From: Arthrobacter cavernae
GTDB taxonomy: Bacteria > Actinomycetota > Actinomycetes > Actinomycetales > Micrococcaceae
Direction of reading: 5' to 3'
DNA length: 64,000 bases
NCBI RefSeq assembly: GCF_017368795.1
Contig: NZ_JAFNLL010000004.1
Coordinates: 310,001-374,000 of the forward strand
Shown: piece after piece, positions 45,990-56,736 of the stretch
How the letters are laid out: the number at the start of each line of letters is the position of its first letter
Numbering within the stretch: the first letter of the stretch is position 1
Notes under the pieces: model-generated
Told to the model about the DNA's origin: nothing
The model's input: the letters and a program-made list of their open reading frames with translations, nothing else
Databases searched by the model: none
Translations under genes and position numbers: made by a program

Positions 45990-47558
45990 GTGTTCAATTC
46001 ACTCTCTGACCGGTTGACAGCAACCTTCAAGAATCTCCGTGGCAAAGGCCGCCTCTCCGAGGCCGACGTCGATGCCACCGTCCGGGAGATCCGCCGCGCC
46101 TTGCTGGACGCGGACGTTGCCGTGCCTGTGGTCCGCGAGTTCACCGGCCGCATCCGGGAGCGCTCCCTCGGCGCCGAGGTTTCCGGTGCACTGAACCCGA
46201 GCCAGCAGATCGTCAAGATCGTCAACGAGGAACTGGTCGAGATCCTCGGCGGCGAGACCCGGCGCATCCGGCTGGCGAAGACCGGCCCCACCATCATCAT
46301 GCTTGCCGGCCTGCAGGGCGCCGGCAAGACCACCCTCGCGGGCAAGCTCGCGAAGTGGCTCAAGGCACAGGGCCACAGCCCCGTTCTCGTTGCCGCCGAC
46401 CTTCAGCGTCCCAACGCCGTGACCCAGCTCCAGATCGTCGGCGAGCGCGCGGGAGTCCCCGTCTACGCCCCGCACCCGGGCACCACCGTGGACCTCGACG
46501 TCCCCGCCGGCGACCCGGTCGCCGTCGCACGCGGCGGCGTCGACGAAGCCCGCCAGAAGCTGCACGACGTCGTGATCGTGGACACCGCCGGCCGTCTCGG
46601 CGTCGACGCAGGAATGATGGACCAGGCCCGCCGGATCCGGCAGGCCATCATCCCGAACGAAGTGCTGTTCGTGATCGACTCCATGATCGGCCAGGACGCC
46701 GTGAACACGGCTATGGCCTTCGATGAAGGCGTCAACTTCACAGGCATCGTGCTGTCCAAGCTCGACGGCGACGCCCGCGGCGGCGCCGCCCTCTCCGTCG
46801 CGTCGGTCACCGGCAAGCCGGTCATGTTTGCGTCCACCGGTGAAAGCCTGGACGACTTCGAGCTCTTCCACCCGGACCGCATGGCCTCCCGCATCCTGGA
46901 CATGGGCGACGTCCTCACGCTGATCGAGCAGGCCGAGAAGAACTGGGACAAGGACGAAGCAGCCCGGATGGCGAAGAAGTTCGCCGACCAGGAAGACTTC
47001 ACCCTGGACGACTTCCTGGCCCAGATGCAGCAGATCCGCAACATGGGCTCCATGAAGAAGATGCTCATGATGATGCCGGGTGCGCAGAACATCCGCCAGC
47101 AGCTGGAGAACTTCGACGAACGCGAGATCGACCGCGTCGAGGCGATCGTCCGCTCCATGACCCCGCACGAGCGCGTGGCACCGAAGATCATCAACGGCTC
47201 CCGACGCGCGCGCATCGCCAAGGGTTCCGGCGTCACCGTCTCCGAGGTCAACGGCCTGCTGGAGCGTTTCGCGCAGGCCCAGAAGATGATGAAGAAGCTG
47301 GCCCAGGGCGGCGGCATGCCGGGCATGCCCGGACTGGGTGGTCCCGGCGGCCGCAAGGGCGGCAAGAACGCACCGAAGAAGAAGGCACGCTCCGGCAATC
47401 CGGCCAAGGCAGCCCAGGAACTGCGCGAGGCCGAGGCCAAGCGCACCGCAGCCGCCGCGGCAGCGCCCAGTGGTGCCGCCTTTGGCCAGGGCGCAGCGGA
47501 CTTCGACCCCTCCACACTGAACCTGCCCAAGGGCTTCGACAAGTTCCTCGGCAAGTAG
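45990..47558 (+). CDS. ffh: Signal recognition particle protein Ffh
   Basis: The GTPase of SRP, which binds signal sequences and 4.5S RNA. 522 residues: NG domain with G1 GLQGAGKTTL near residue 107, DTAGRLG and SKLDGDARGG, and a Met-rich M domain (MGSMKKMLMMMPG, KMMKKLAQGGGMPGMPG). The Gly/Lys/Ala-rich tail of about 60 residues after the M domain is an actinobacterial extension. GTG start. It works with FtsY. Confidence 0.97.
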   Translation: MFNSLSDRLTATFKNLRGKGRLSEADVDATVREIRRALLDADVAVPVVREFTGRIRERSLGAEVSGALNPSQQIVKIVNEELVEILGGETRRIRLAKTGPTIIMLAGLQGAGKTTLAGKLAKWLKAQGHSPVLVAADLQRPNAVTQLQIVGERAGVPVYAPHPGTTVDLDVPAGDPVAVARGGVDEARQKLHDVVIVDTAGRLGVDAGMMDQARRIRQAIIPNEVLFVIDSMIGQDAVNTAMAFDEGVNFTGIVLSKLDGDARGGAALSVASVTGKPVMFASTGESLDDFELFHPDRMASRILDMGDVLTLIEQAEKNWDKDEAARMAKKFADQEDFTLDDFLAQMQQIRNMGSMKKMLMMMPGAQNIRQQLENFDEREIDRVEAIVRSMTPHERVAPKIINGSRRARIAKGSGVTVSEVNGLLERFAQAQKMMKKLAQGGGMPGMPGLGGPGGRKGGKNAPKKKARSGNPAKAAQELREAEAKRTAAAAAAPSGAAFGQGAADFDPSTLNLPKGFDKFLGK

Positions 47559-47584
47559 GCCGGACCGGTGCCGGGGCCGTGCCA

Positions 47585-47596
47585 TAGGGTGAAACC

Positions 47597-47597
<1 letters not shown>
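47585..47597 (+). promoter_or_regulatory. -10 element of alpha/beta-hydrolase-fold gene, leaderless geometry
   Basis: TAGGGT (47585-47590) is followed by GAAACC and the ATG at 47597, with no ribosome site. Confidence 0.5.
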
Positions 47598-50143
<2,546 letters not shown>

Positions 50144-50148
50144 TTACT

Positions 50149-50234
50149 CACTTCCTTCGCCGGCATTACCCGGACAGGTTCAACGGTCGCAGGCAGCGTT
50201 AGCCTGATCTCAGCCCATGCATGGGCCCCCGTGT
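50149..50234 (-). promoter_or_regulatory. TPP riboswitch (THI element) of thiC
   Basis: Read on the minus strand, the leader has the conserved CTGAGAT (50213-50207), the AACCTG of the pyrophosphate-sensing arm, and GGGTAATGCCGGCG, then GGAAG just before the TTG of thiC. This is the standard THI box. Because the ribosome site is within its 3' end, control is probably at translation start: TPP would block thiC expression. Confidence 0.95.
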
Positions 50235-50302
50235 GGTCGTAGACGAAGCTACCACAGGCAGGGACCGGCATGCGCTGGATCACAGTCGTATTGCGTGCGG
50301 AT

Positions 50303-50316
50303 TAGGATTTTGCCCA
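50303..50316 (+). promoter_or_regulatory. -10 element of amidohydrolase, leaderless geometry
   Basis: TAGGAT (50303-50308) lies seven bases before the ATG at 50316; no ribosome site. Confidence 0.5.
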
Positions 50317-51413
50317 TGGGCAGCATCATCGAATTCAGTGGGACCGTTCTTACCGCGGTGGACCAGGAGCAGCGCGGGCTTTGGTCCGTGGACGGGCTGC
50401 TGACCTTCGAACGGCCTGCGGCGGCTCCCGACGCGGTACTGGACGGCTGGGTGTTGCCCGGCTTCGTTGACGCGCACTGCCATGTGGGCCTCGGCAAGGG
50501 CGGCGCGGTCGACCAGGAGACCGCGCTGGCGCAGGCCACGGCAGACCGCGACGCCGGGACCCTGCTGATCCGCGACGCCGGCTCGGCCAGCGACACGCGC
50601 TGGATCCAGCAGCGGCCGGAGCTTCCCCGGCTCATCAGGGCGGGGCGCCATATTGCCAGGAGCCGCCGCTACATCCGGGGACTGGGCGAGGAAGTGGAAC
50701 CGGCGGACCTCGTTGAGACCGTCCGCAAGCAGGCCCGTGCCGGCGATGGCTGGGTCAAGCTGGTGGGCGACTGGATCGACCGGGGGACCGGGGACCTCGC
50801 GGCCTGCTTCCCTGCGGCGACAGTCAAGGATGCCATTGCCGCCGCACATGACGAGGGTGCACGGGCCACGGCGCACTGCTTCGCGGAGGACACCATCGAT
50901 GACATGCTCGACGCCGGGATCGACTGCATCGAGCACGCCACGGGCCTGCTCCCGCGGCACATTCCGCGGCTGATCGGGCAGGGCGTGCCGATCGTCCCCA
51001 CCCTGGTCAACATCGCAACATTCCCGGACATCGCCGCCCAGGCCGCCGGAAAGTTCCCCGTCTACGCGGAGCACATGACCAGGCTGTGGGAGCGCCGCAA
51101 GGAGCGCGTGCTGGAAGCTTTCGAAGCCGGCGTTGCGATCCGCGCGGGGACGGACGCCGGCAGCGTCCTCCGGCATGGCCGGATTGCCGATGAGATCCTG
51201 GCACTGCACGACGCCGGCCTCCCGGCTGCCGCTGCCCTCGACGCCGCTTGCTGGGGAGCGCGGGACTGGCTCGGTGCCCAAGGTATCAGCGAAGGTGCCA
51301 GCGCCGACGTCGTGCTCTGCGCGGACGACCCCCGCTTGAATCTGGCCACGGTGCGCGGCCTCAGGCACATCGTGCTGCGCGGGAACATCATCCGGGCGGA
51401 TTCCGCCGGTTAG
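50316..51413 (+). CDS. Amidohydrolase family protein
   Basis: 365 residues of the metal-dependent amidohydrolase superfamily: the HxH motif is in VDAHCHVG, followed by VKLVGDWID (lysine region), TAHCF, IEHATG and the Asp of GTDAG. The order fits imidazolonepropionase or Xaa-Pro dipeptidase-like members. No signal peptide, so cytoplasmic. The start is ATG 50316, seven bases after TAGGAT; the frame is open further upstream but that part is the riboswitch region of the opposite strand. The substrate is unknown. Confidence 0.85.
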   Translation: MGSIIEFSGTVLTAVDQEQRGLWSVDGLLTFERPAAAPDAVLDGWVLPGFVDAHCHVGLGKGGAVDQETALAQATADRDAGTLLIRDAGSASDTRWIQQRPELPRLIRAGRHIARSRRYIRGLGEEVEPADLVETVRKQARAGDGWVKLVGDWIDRGTGDLAACFPAATVKDAIAAAHDEGARATAHCFAEDTIDDMLDAGIDCIEHATGLLPRHIPRLIGQGVPIVPTLVNIATFPDIAAQAAGKFPVYAEHMTRLWERRKERVLEAFEAGVAIRAGTDAGSVLRHGRIADEILALHDAGLPAAAALDAACWGARDWLGAQGISEGASADVVLCADDPRLNLATVRGLRHIVLRGNIIRADSAG

Positions 51414-51420
51414 GAATAAA

Positions 51421-51432
51421 TTGAAGCTTCAA
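51421..51432. promoter_or_regulatory. Palindromic operator candidate before the VOC gene
   Basis: TTGAAGCTTCAA, a perfect 12-base palindrome 60 bases before the VOC dioxygenase start, in a locally A/T-rich promoter region (TTTAGATAGG follows). MarR-type regulators of quinone and catechol stress often bind such sites. No regulator gene is adjacent. Confidence 0.45.
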
Positions 51433-51491
51433 GTAATTTAGATAGGTAGAGGATGCCGAACGTCGGCACCAACAGGACCCGGGAGCTTCGC

Positions 51492-52364
51492 ATGACCACA
51501 CCATCCAGCCAGGACCTTCTACCTGCCGAACTCACCATGGGCACCGTCATGCTCAAGGTCGGCGACATGAAGCTCATGAGCGCCTACTACCAGGACGCGC
51601 TGGGCCTGGATGTCGTGGCCGAGCAGGACGGCGGCGTCTACTTCGGCCGCGTCGGCAAGCCGCTGGTGCACCTTTCCCCGGCGGCCGGGCTCCACATCCC
51701 CGGACGGGGCGAAGCGGGACTGTTCCACACCGCCCTGCTGTTCGAAGACCAGGCCGCGCTCGCCGCCACGGTTGCCACCGCCGCGCAGTTCGCGCCGCAG
51801 GCCTTCGCCGGCAGCGCCGACCACCTGGTCAGCGAGGCCTTCTACTTCACCGACCCGGAGGGCAACGGCATCGAGCTCTACTATGACAAGCCCCGCGAGG
51901 GCTGGCAGTGGAACGGTGGCACGGTTGTCATGGACAGCCTCCCGCTGCCCCCGCAGCGCTACCTCCAGCAGCACCTGAGCGAAGACGCGGTGAGCGGCCA
52001 GCGCGTGACGAACGCCGGCGTCGGGCATGTCCACCTCCAGGTAGGCGACGTGCAGACCGCGCAGAACTTCTACGTGGACACCCTCGGCTTCGAAAAGACC
52101 GCCGGTTGGCACGGGCAGGCGCTGTTTGTTTCTGCCGGCGGCTACCACCATCACATGGCCATGAACGTCTGGAACAGTCGCGGAGCTGGTCCCCGCAAGG
52201 ACACCCTGGGCCTCGGGGAAGTCGTGATCGAGGTTCCCTCGGGCGACGACGTCGGCGCCCTGGCCGACCGCCTCGCGGTCGCCGGCATCGCGAGCCACCA
52301 CACCGGGCTGGAACTGCGCTTCGAGGATCCGTGGCGCAACCGGCTCCGGGTGGCCGTCCGCTAA
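51492..52364 (+). CDS. VOC-fold protein, catechol-2,3-dioxygenase-like
   Basis: 290 residues with two glyoxalase/VOC modules (about 20-130 and 155-290). The iron ligands expected of extradiol dioxygenases such as CatE appear in the second module: GHVHLQVGD and GGYHHHM give histidines and LELRFEDPW gives the acid. In the first module GIELYYDKP is present. It probably opens an aromatic diol ring, but a glyoxalase or thiol-linked role is possible. ATG 51492 (GGGAG eight bases before) is preferred to ATG 51453. Confidence 0.82.
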   Translation: MTTPSSQDLLPAELTMGTVMLKVGDMKLMSAYYQDALGLDVVAEQDGGVYFGRVGKPLVHLSPAAGLHIPGRGEAGLFHTALLFEDQAALAATVATAAQFAPQAFAGSADHLVSEAFYFTDPEGNGIELYYDKPREGWQWNGGTVVMDSLPLPPQRYLQQHLSEDAVSGQRVTNAGVGHVHLQVGDVQTAQNFYVDTLGFEKTAGWHGQALFVSAGGYHHHMAMNVWNSRGAGPRKDTLGLGEVVIEVPSGDDVGALADRLAVAGIASHHTGLELRFEDPWRNRLRVAVR

Positions 52365-52399
52365 GGGGCTCCACGGCTGCACCGTGCTGGTTGTGAGGC

Positions 52400-52476
52400 T
52401 AGGCTGGGCTGTGACGGTGCGGCGCCATCCGGCTGCCGTGCCGGCACCCTGCCAGCATCACGGTCCGTCAGCATGA
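52400..52476 (+). promoter_or_regulatory. TAGGCT element and possible 21-codon leader ORF
   Basis: TAGGCT (52400-52405) is five bases before GTG 52411, which opens a 21-residue frame (to the TGA at 52474-52476) rich in His, Pro and Ala. It ends just before the start of the next gene. It may be a leaderless leader peptide or a chance frame in the 5' leader. Confidence 0.3.
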
Positions 52477-52495
52477 AGGAATGAGAGTACTTTCC

Positions 52496-52933
52496 ATGGG
52501 TTTTGCCGAAATCTTTGTTGCCACCCACGCTGAAGCACTCAAGCGGGCGTCAGCCCTGGAAAAGGGCGCGGCCGCCACAGGCGCCGCCGTCAGGATCCAG
52601 GGAATCAGCGACTTCGAAGTGGAGCAGCTGGGTGACCTTGCGGGCAAGGCGGTCCATGCCGCCGGCGCCGACTACGAACTCGCCCTGGTGGACGTCACCA
52701 GCGACGCCCTGCTCGGCGTCCCCGATGCCATGGTCCGGGCCCTCGCCGAGCTCCTGAGCTATGAAAACGAAGGCGAAGGCAACGTACTGGAGGAGGTTGC
52801 CGATGGCTGGGCCGGCCAGGACGACATGCCGTTCGGCGCCGAGGAATCGCGCCGGTATGTCCAGCAGCTCGCAAAGCTGGCAGTCGAGGTGGAATCCGCC
52901 GACCGTGCGGGCCTCTACGTCTGGTCCGAATAG
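52496..52933 (+). CDS. Conserved-looking protein of unknown function
   Basis: 145 residues from ATG 52496; an ATG at 52481 would add five residues but has its AAGGA only two bases away, while GAGAG lies eight bases before 52496. The protein is acidic, without signal peptide or membrane segment. It starts with an alternating strand/helix region (GFAEIFVATHAEALKRASALEKG) and has a central NEGEGNVLEEVADGW. I do not recognise the family. Composition fits the core genome. It is followed by a T-rich run (52937-52942) that could help end transcription. Confidence 0.7.
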   Translation: MGFAEIFVATHAEALKRASALEKGAAATGAAVRIQGISDFEVEQLGDLAGKAVHAAGADYELALVDVTSDALLGVPDAMVRALAELLSYENEGEGNVLEEVADGWAGQDDMPFGAEESRRYVQQLAKLAVEVESADRAGLYVWSE

Positions 52934-53157
52934 CCTTTTTTCGCCGTCCGGGGAGCCGCCGGCGAACCGCTGGAGACCCGTCGGGGTGGCGCGGCTCGAA
53001 ATAGTTCCTGTCATCTGGCACAATGGACAGGTACTTGATCGGCGCGGCCCCTCTCTCCGTGCCTAAATCTTGTCCTTCGAACCCTCTAGTATGGCCCGCC
53101 CCACGGGTGCAGAATGCTGGGCTCAACCCCGTTTCAGAAACAGGAGTGACCACAAAA

Positions 53158-53580
53158 GTGGCCGTAAAGATTCGCCTTAAGCGCTTCGGTAAGATGCGCG
53201 CACCGTACTACCGCATCGTCGTCATGGACTCCCGCGCAAAGCGCGATGGCCGTGCGATCGAAGAGATCGGCAAGTACCACCCGACCGAAGAGCCGTCGTA
53301 CATCGAGGTCGTTTCCGACCGCGCCCAGTACTGGCTGTCCGTCGGCGCCCAGCCGACCGAGCAGGTTTCCGCGATCCTCAAGATCACCGGTGACTGGCAG
53401 AAGTTCAAGGGCCTCCCGGGCCAGGAAGGCACCCTGAAGACCAAGGCTCCGAAGGCTGCCTTCGTTGCACCGGAGAAGGGTTCCGTCATCATCCCGGAAG
53501 CCATCACCAAGAAGGCAAAGCAGTCGGACGCCGCCGAGGCTCCCGCTGACGCTGAAGCAGAGACCACCGAGGCTGAGTAA
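53158..53580 (+). CDS. rpsP: 30S ribosomal protein S16
   Basis: 140 residues: the conserved 80-residue S16 core ([20 protein letters not shown]) and a 55-residue Lys/Ala/Glu-rich tail common in actinobacteria. GTG 53158 is chosen because it gives the conserved AVKIRLKR start; AGGAG is eleven bases upstream. First gene of the rpsP-khpA-rimM-trmD cluster. The 224-base gap before it has no clear promoter. Confidence 0.95.
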   Translation: MAVKIRLKRFGKMRAPYYRIVVMDSRAKRDGRAIEEIGKYHPTEEPSYIEVVSDRAQYWLSVGAQPTEQVSAILKITGDWQKFKGLPGQEGTLKTKAPKAAFVAPEKGSVIIPEAITKKAKQSDAAEAPADAEAETTEAE

Positions 53581-53581
53581 G

Positions 53582-53824
53582 TTGCTGGCAGAAGCGCTCG
53601 AGCACCTGGTCCGCGGGATCGTTGACAGCCCTGAGGATGTCAAGGTCAGTGCCAAGAACAACCGCCGCGGGGAATCCCTCGAGGTGCGCGTTCACCAGGA
53701 CGACCTCGGACGGGTGATCGGCCGCCAGGGACGCACCGCACGTGCACTGCGCACTGTGGTTGCCGCACTGGCCGGTGGCGAGCAGGTCAGGGTCGACGTC
53801 GTCGACACCGACCGCCGCCGGTAG
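53582..53824 (+). CDS. khpA: KH-domain RNA-binding protein KhpA
   Basis: 80 residues, essentially one KH domain with the GxxG loop in GRVIGRQGRTARALR. In other bacteria KhpA pairs with KhpB/Jag and binds many small RNAs. TTG start one base after the rpsP stop, so it is coupled to rpsP. This is the usual position (YlqC in Bacillus). Confidence 0.92.
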   Translation: MLAEALEHLVRGIVDSPEDVKVSAKNNRRGESLEVRVHQDDLGRVIGRQGRTARALRTVVAALAGGEQVRVDVVDTDRRR

Positions 53825-53850
53825 CGCGCCCAGCACGACTTGTCTTAGAT

Positions 53851-53884
53851 CCGGCCCCTTCACCGAATACGGTGGAGGGGCCGG
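53851..53884 (+). terminator. Hairpin between khpA and rimM
   Basis: CCGGCCCCTTCACC (53851-53864) pairs with GGTGGAGGGGCCGG (53871-53884), one G-T pair, followed by ACTGCTTT. It may be a partial terminator that lowers rimM-trmD expression relative to rpsP, as operons of this type need much more S16 than TrmD. Confidence 0.6.
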
Positions 53885-53972
53885 ACTGCTTTACCCCAAA
53901 CCCCGCAGTCCGCACCCCGCCGACGGCACTCCGCCCGGCGGGACACGGCACATCCAGAAAACAGAGGAATCC

Positions 53973-54557
53973 ATGCAGCTCCAGGTGGCCCGAATCGGCA
54001 AACCCCACGGCATCCGCGGCGAAGTTACCGTCCAGGTGCTCACCGACGCGCCCGGCGAGCGGTTTGTCCCCGGCACGGAGTTTGTTGTGGAGCCGGCCTC
54101 CGCCGGACCCCTCACCGTCATCAGTGCCCGCTGGAACAAGGACATCCTGCTGCTCGGCTTCGAAGAAATCGCGGACCGCAACGCCGCCGAAGCAATCCGG
54201 GGCGCCAAGCTCTTCATCGAAACCGAAGACATCGACGACGAAGACGACGACGAAGGCTGGTACGAGCACGAGCTTGTCGGCCTCGAGGCCCGCGTCGGCT
54301 CGCAGGTGGTCGGCAAGGTGTCCGCGCTGAACACGATGCCGGTCCAGGACCTCCTGGTGGTCGAAGGCGCCGATGGCAAGGAAATCCTCATCCCGTTCGT
54401 CGATGAGATCGTCCCCGAGGTGAACATAGAGGAAGGCTACATCCTCCTCACGCCGCCGGCAGGACTTTTTGAGCTCAATGACGAGGCCGCGGGCGACGAC
54501 GAATCCGGCGAAGAAGCCGACGACGCTGACGACGCCGACGCCGGGAAAGGCGCCTAG
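53973..54557 (+). CDS. rimM: Ribosome maturation factor RimM
   Basis: Helps assemble the 30S head through contact with S19. 194 residues: the N-terminal RimM domain (VARIGKPHGIRGEVTV, with FVPGTEF) and a C-terminal PRC-barrel (GWYEHELVGLEARV, ILIPFVDEIVPEV). Ends in a 25-residue Asp/Glu-rich tail. ATG 53973 has AGAGGA eight bases before it. trmD begins directly after the stop. Confidence 0.94.
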   Translation: MQLQVARIGKPHGIRGEVTVQVLTDAPGERFVPGTEFVVEPASAGPLTVISARWNKDILLLGFEEIADRNAAEAIRGAKLFIETEDIDDEDDDEGWYEHELVGLEARVGSQVVGKVSALNTMPVQDLLVVEGADGKEILIPFVDEIVPEVNIEEGYILLTPPAGLFELNDEAAGDDESGEEADDADDADAGKGA

Positions 54558-55397
54558 ATGAGGATCGACGTCGTCAGTATCTTCCCGGAGTACCTCGCGC
54601 CGCTGGAGCTCTCGCTCATCGGCAAGGCGCGCCAGGACGGGCTGCTGGAACTGAAGGTCCACGACCTGCGGACGTTCACCACCGACAAGCACCGGACCGT
54701 GGACGACACGCCGTACGGCGGCGGAGCCGGAATGGTCATGAAGCCCGAGCCCTGGGCCCAGGCCCTGGAGTCCGTGGCCGGCGCCGGCGCTGCTGAAGGT
54801 GCCAGCGCTGCTTCGGGTGACAGCGCAAGTGAAGGCTCCCGCAAGCCGGTGCTGATCGTGCCCTCGCCCGCCGGGGAGCGCTTCAACCAGGCCCTCGCCT
54901 ACGAGCTCGCCGAAGAAGAACAGTTGGTCTTCGCCTGCGGCCGCTACGAGGGAATCGACGAACGCGTCATCGAATGGGCCGAGGAACACTTCACGGTCCG
55001 CCCGGTCAGCCTAGGCGACTATGTGCTCAACGGCGGCGAGGTGGCCGTTCTGGCCATGGTGGAAGCCATCGGCCGGCTGCTGCCCGGCGTGGTGGGCAAT
55101 CCGGAGTCCCTCATCGAGGAATCGCACTCCGACGGACTGCTCGAATACCCAGTCTTCACCAAGCCCTCGTCCTGGCGCGAACGCGACGTCCCGGCGGTGC
55201 TCCTGAGCGGCAACCATGGCAAGATCGCCCAGTGGCGCCGCCACGAGCAGTTCCGCCGGACGGCGGACCGCCGGCCGGACCTGCTCGCGGAGTTCGACGC
55301 CGGCTCGCTGAGCCGCGCGGACCGCAACGTCTTCGATGAACTCGGATACGACGTCGTCGACGGCCGCCTGCGGCTGCGCGGCGGGCAAGAGGACTGA
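54558..55397 (+). CDS. trmD: tRNA (guanine(37)-N(1))-methyltransferase
   Basis: Methylates G37 next to the anticodon to prevent frameshifting. 279 residues of the SPOUT class; the trefoil-knot SAM site is [11 protein letters not shown] (near residues 153-163) and [13 protein letters not shown] and [10 protein letters not shown] are intact. A 20-residue Ala/Gly/Ser-rich insert at about residues 75-95, absent from short TrmD proteins, interrupts the N-terminal domain. ATG immediately after the rimM stop. Confidence 0.95.
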   Translation: MRIDVVSIFPEYLAPLELSLIGKARQDGLLELKVHDLRTFTTDKHRTVDDTPYGGGAGMVMKPEPWAQALESVAGAGAAEGASAASGDSASEGSRKPVLIVPSPAGERFNQALAYELAEEEQLVFACGRYEGIDERVIEWAEEHFTVRPVSLGDYVLNGGEVAVLAMVEAIGRLLPGVVGNPESLIEESHSDGLLEYPVFTKPSSWRERDVPAVLLSGNHGKIAQWRRHEQFRRTADRRPDLLAEFDAGSLSRADRNVFDELGYDVVDGRLRLRGGQED

Positions 55398-55427
55398 TTG
55401 GCTGGATGCCACCGCGTGTGGCAGAAT
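55398..55427 (+). promoter_or_regulatory. Probable rplS promoter
   Basis: TTGGCT (55398-55403), 18 bases and CAGAAT (55422-55427). This gives rplS its own transcript with a leader of about 190 bases, so L19 need not depend on the weakly expressed trmD. Confidence 0.45.
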
Positions 55428-55433
55428 TAACGC

Positions 55434-55621
55434 TTGTGTCTACTGGGCTCGCACCTGCCACAGGGGGAGTGTAGCCAACAGCATGACAACCCGGCTCTAC
55501 CAATCAGTGGCGGAACCGGACTTTGAAAACTTCGGCGGGAATTTCCGGCTGGCCTCCGGGCCCGGGCTTGCCCGCCGTGACCCAAAGTGAATGACCTGTG
55601 GCGTTCACCAGGAGTGGATTA
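55434..55621 (+). other. Long rplS leader
   Basis: About 188 untranslated bases between the probable rplS start site and the ATG. They contain a GC-rich segment (55555-55580, CCTCCGGGCCCGGG) that can fold just before the AGGAG at 55610-55614. Autoregulation by L19 is known in other groups, but I see no known motif here. Confidence 0.35.
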
Positions 55622-55981
55622 ATGCATATCCTCGATAGCGTAGATGCAGCCTCGCTGCGTAACGATGTTCCTGAGTTCCGCGCGGGTGACACCCTCAAGG
55701 TTCACGTCAACATCATCGAAGGCAAGAACACCCGTGTCCAGGTATTCCAGGGCTTCGTCCTGGGCCGCCAGGGTGACGGCGTTCGCGAAACCTTCACCGT
55801 CCGCAAGGTTTCCTTCGGTGTCGGCGTAGAGCGTACCTTCCCGGTACACTCCCCGATCATCGAGAAGATCGAGGTCGTCACCAAGGGTGACGTCCGTCGC
55901 GCCAAGCTGTACTACATGCGCGCACTGCGCGGCAAGGCTGCGAAGATCAAGGAAAAGCGCGACTTCAACACCGCCAAGTAG
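55622..55981 (+). CDS. rplS: 50S ribosomal protein L19
   Basis: 119 residues, usual length, with the family core [30 protein letters not shown] and the basic tail [25 protein letters not shown] 55622 has AGGAG seven bases upstream; a GTG at 55598 in frame is too far from it. Followed by lepB. Confidence 0.96.
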   Translation: MHILDSVDAASLRNDVPEFRAGDTLKVHVNIIEGKNTRVQVFQGFVLGRQGDGVRETFTVRKVSFGVGVERTFPVHSPIIEKIEVVTKGDVRRAKLYYMRALRGKAAKIKEKRDFNTAK

Positions 55982-56058
55982 GTCTTTCCGACCAACGCAG
56001 CGGGTCCTGGATTCGTATCCGGCCATACCGGAGCGCCGTAACGCAACAGGAACGAATC

Positions 56059-56736
56059 ATGGACCACACAGAACGCCAGCCCCGGAAACAGGGCTGGCGT
56101 TTTGCGTTGCTGGCGCTGGTCCTTGCCATCGCCATCAGTGGACTGGTCCGGTCCCTGTGGCTGGACGTGTACTTCATTCCGTCCGAATCCATGGAACCGC
56201 TGCTCGGCACCGGCGACCGGATACTGGTCTCGCGCACCGACTACACGGCTGAGCCGGTCCGCCGCGGCGACGTGGTGGTCTTTGACGGGCGAGGCTCCTT
56301 TGCCCCGTTGAACAGCGGCAAGGGGCCGTTGGTGGATGCGGCGTCCGCAGCGAGCCAGTGGCTGGGCCTGAGCGGCAGCGACACCACGTACGTCAAACGC
56401 GTCATCGGGACGCCGGGGGACCAAGTGGTGTGCTGCGACGCCAACGGGCAACTCACAGTCAGCGGTCACGTGCTTCAGGAACCATACTTGTACCCGGGCG
56501 ACGTGCCCAGCGCCCAGAAATTCGATGTGGTTGTTCCGCCCGGGCGCCTGTGGCTCATGGGCGACCACCGTTCCCGCTCGGCCGATTCCCGGGGACTCCT
56601 CGGCGCACCGGGCGGCGGCATGGTCCCGCTTGAGCGTGTCATCGGACGGCCGGTCCAGATCATCTGGCCCCTTGATAGATTTGCACAAATGCCTCGCCCC
56701 GCGCAGGCCGCACCAACTTCGAAGAACGGACAGTAG
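56059..56736 (+). CDS. lepB: Type I signal peptidase (first of two)
   Basis: 225 residues: short basic N-terminus, one membrane segment (residues 16-35), then the catalytic Ser44 in PSESMEP and Lys113 in YVKRVIGTPGD, with the later GDHRSRSADSRG. It cuts signal peptides outside the membrane. A hairpin with T-run at 56074-56103 sits inside codons 6-15; TTG 56107 would be an alternative start after it, leaving the membrane segment nearly whole. Confidence 0.92.
   Translation: MDHTERQPRKQGWRFALLALVLAIAISGLVRSLWLDVYFIPSESMEPLLGTGDRILVSRTDYTAEPVRRGDVVVFDGRGSFAPLNSGKGPLVDAASAASQWLGLSGSDTTYVKRVIGTPGDQVVCCDANGQLTVSGHVLQEPYLYPGDVPSAQKFDVVVPPGRLWLMGDHRSRSADSRGLLGAPGGGMVPLERVIGRPVQIIWPLDRFAQMPRPAQAAPTSKNGQ
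56074..56103 (+). terminator. Terminator-like hairpin inside the lepB 5' end
   Basis: CGCCAGCCC (56074-56082) pairs perfectly with GGGCTGGCG (56091-56099) and is followed by TTTTG. It lies 92 bases after rplS, so it can end or thin the rplS transcript, although it overlaps the first codons of lepB. Confidence 0.6.

Noticed and set aside
55417..55462. TGTGGCAG / CTGCCACA pairing as an L19-binding leader
   Set aside because: The left arm overlaps the probable -10 element, so it would not be in the RNA.
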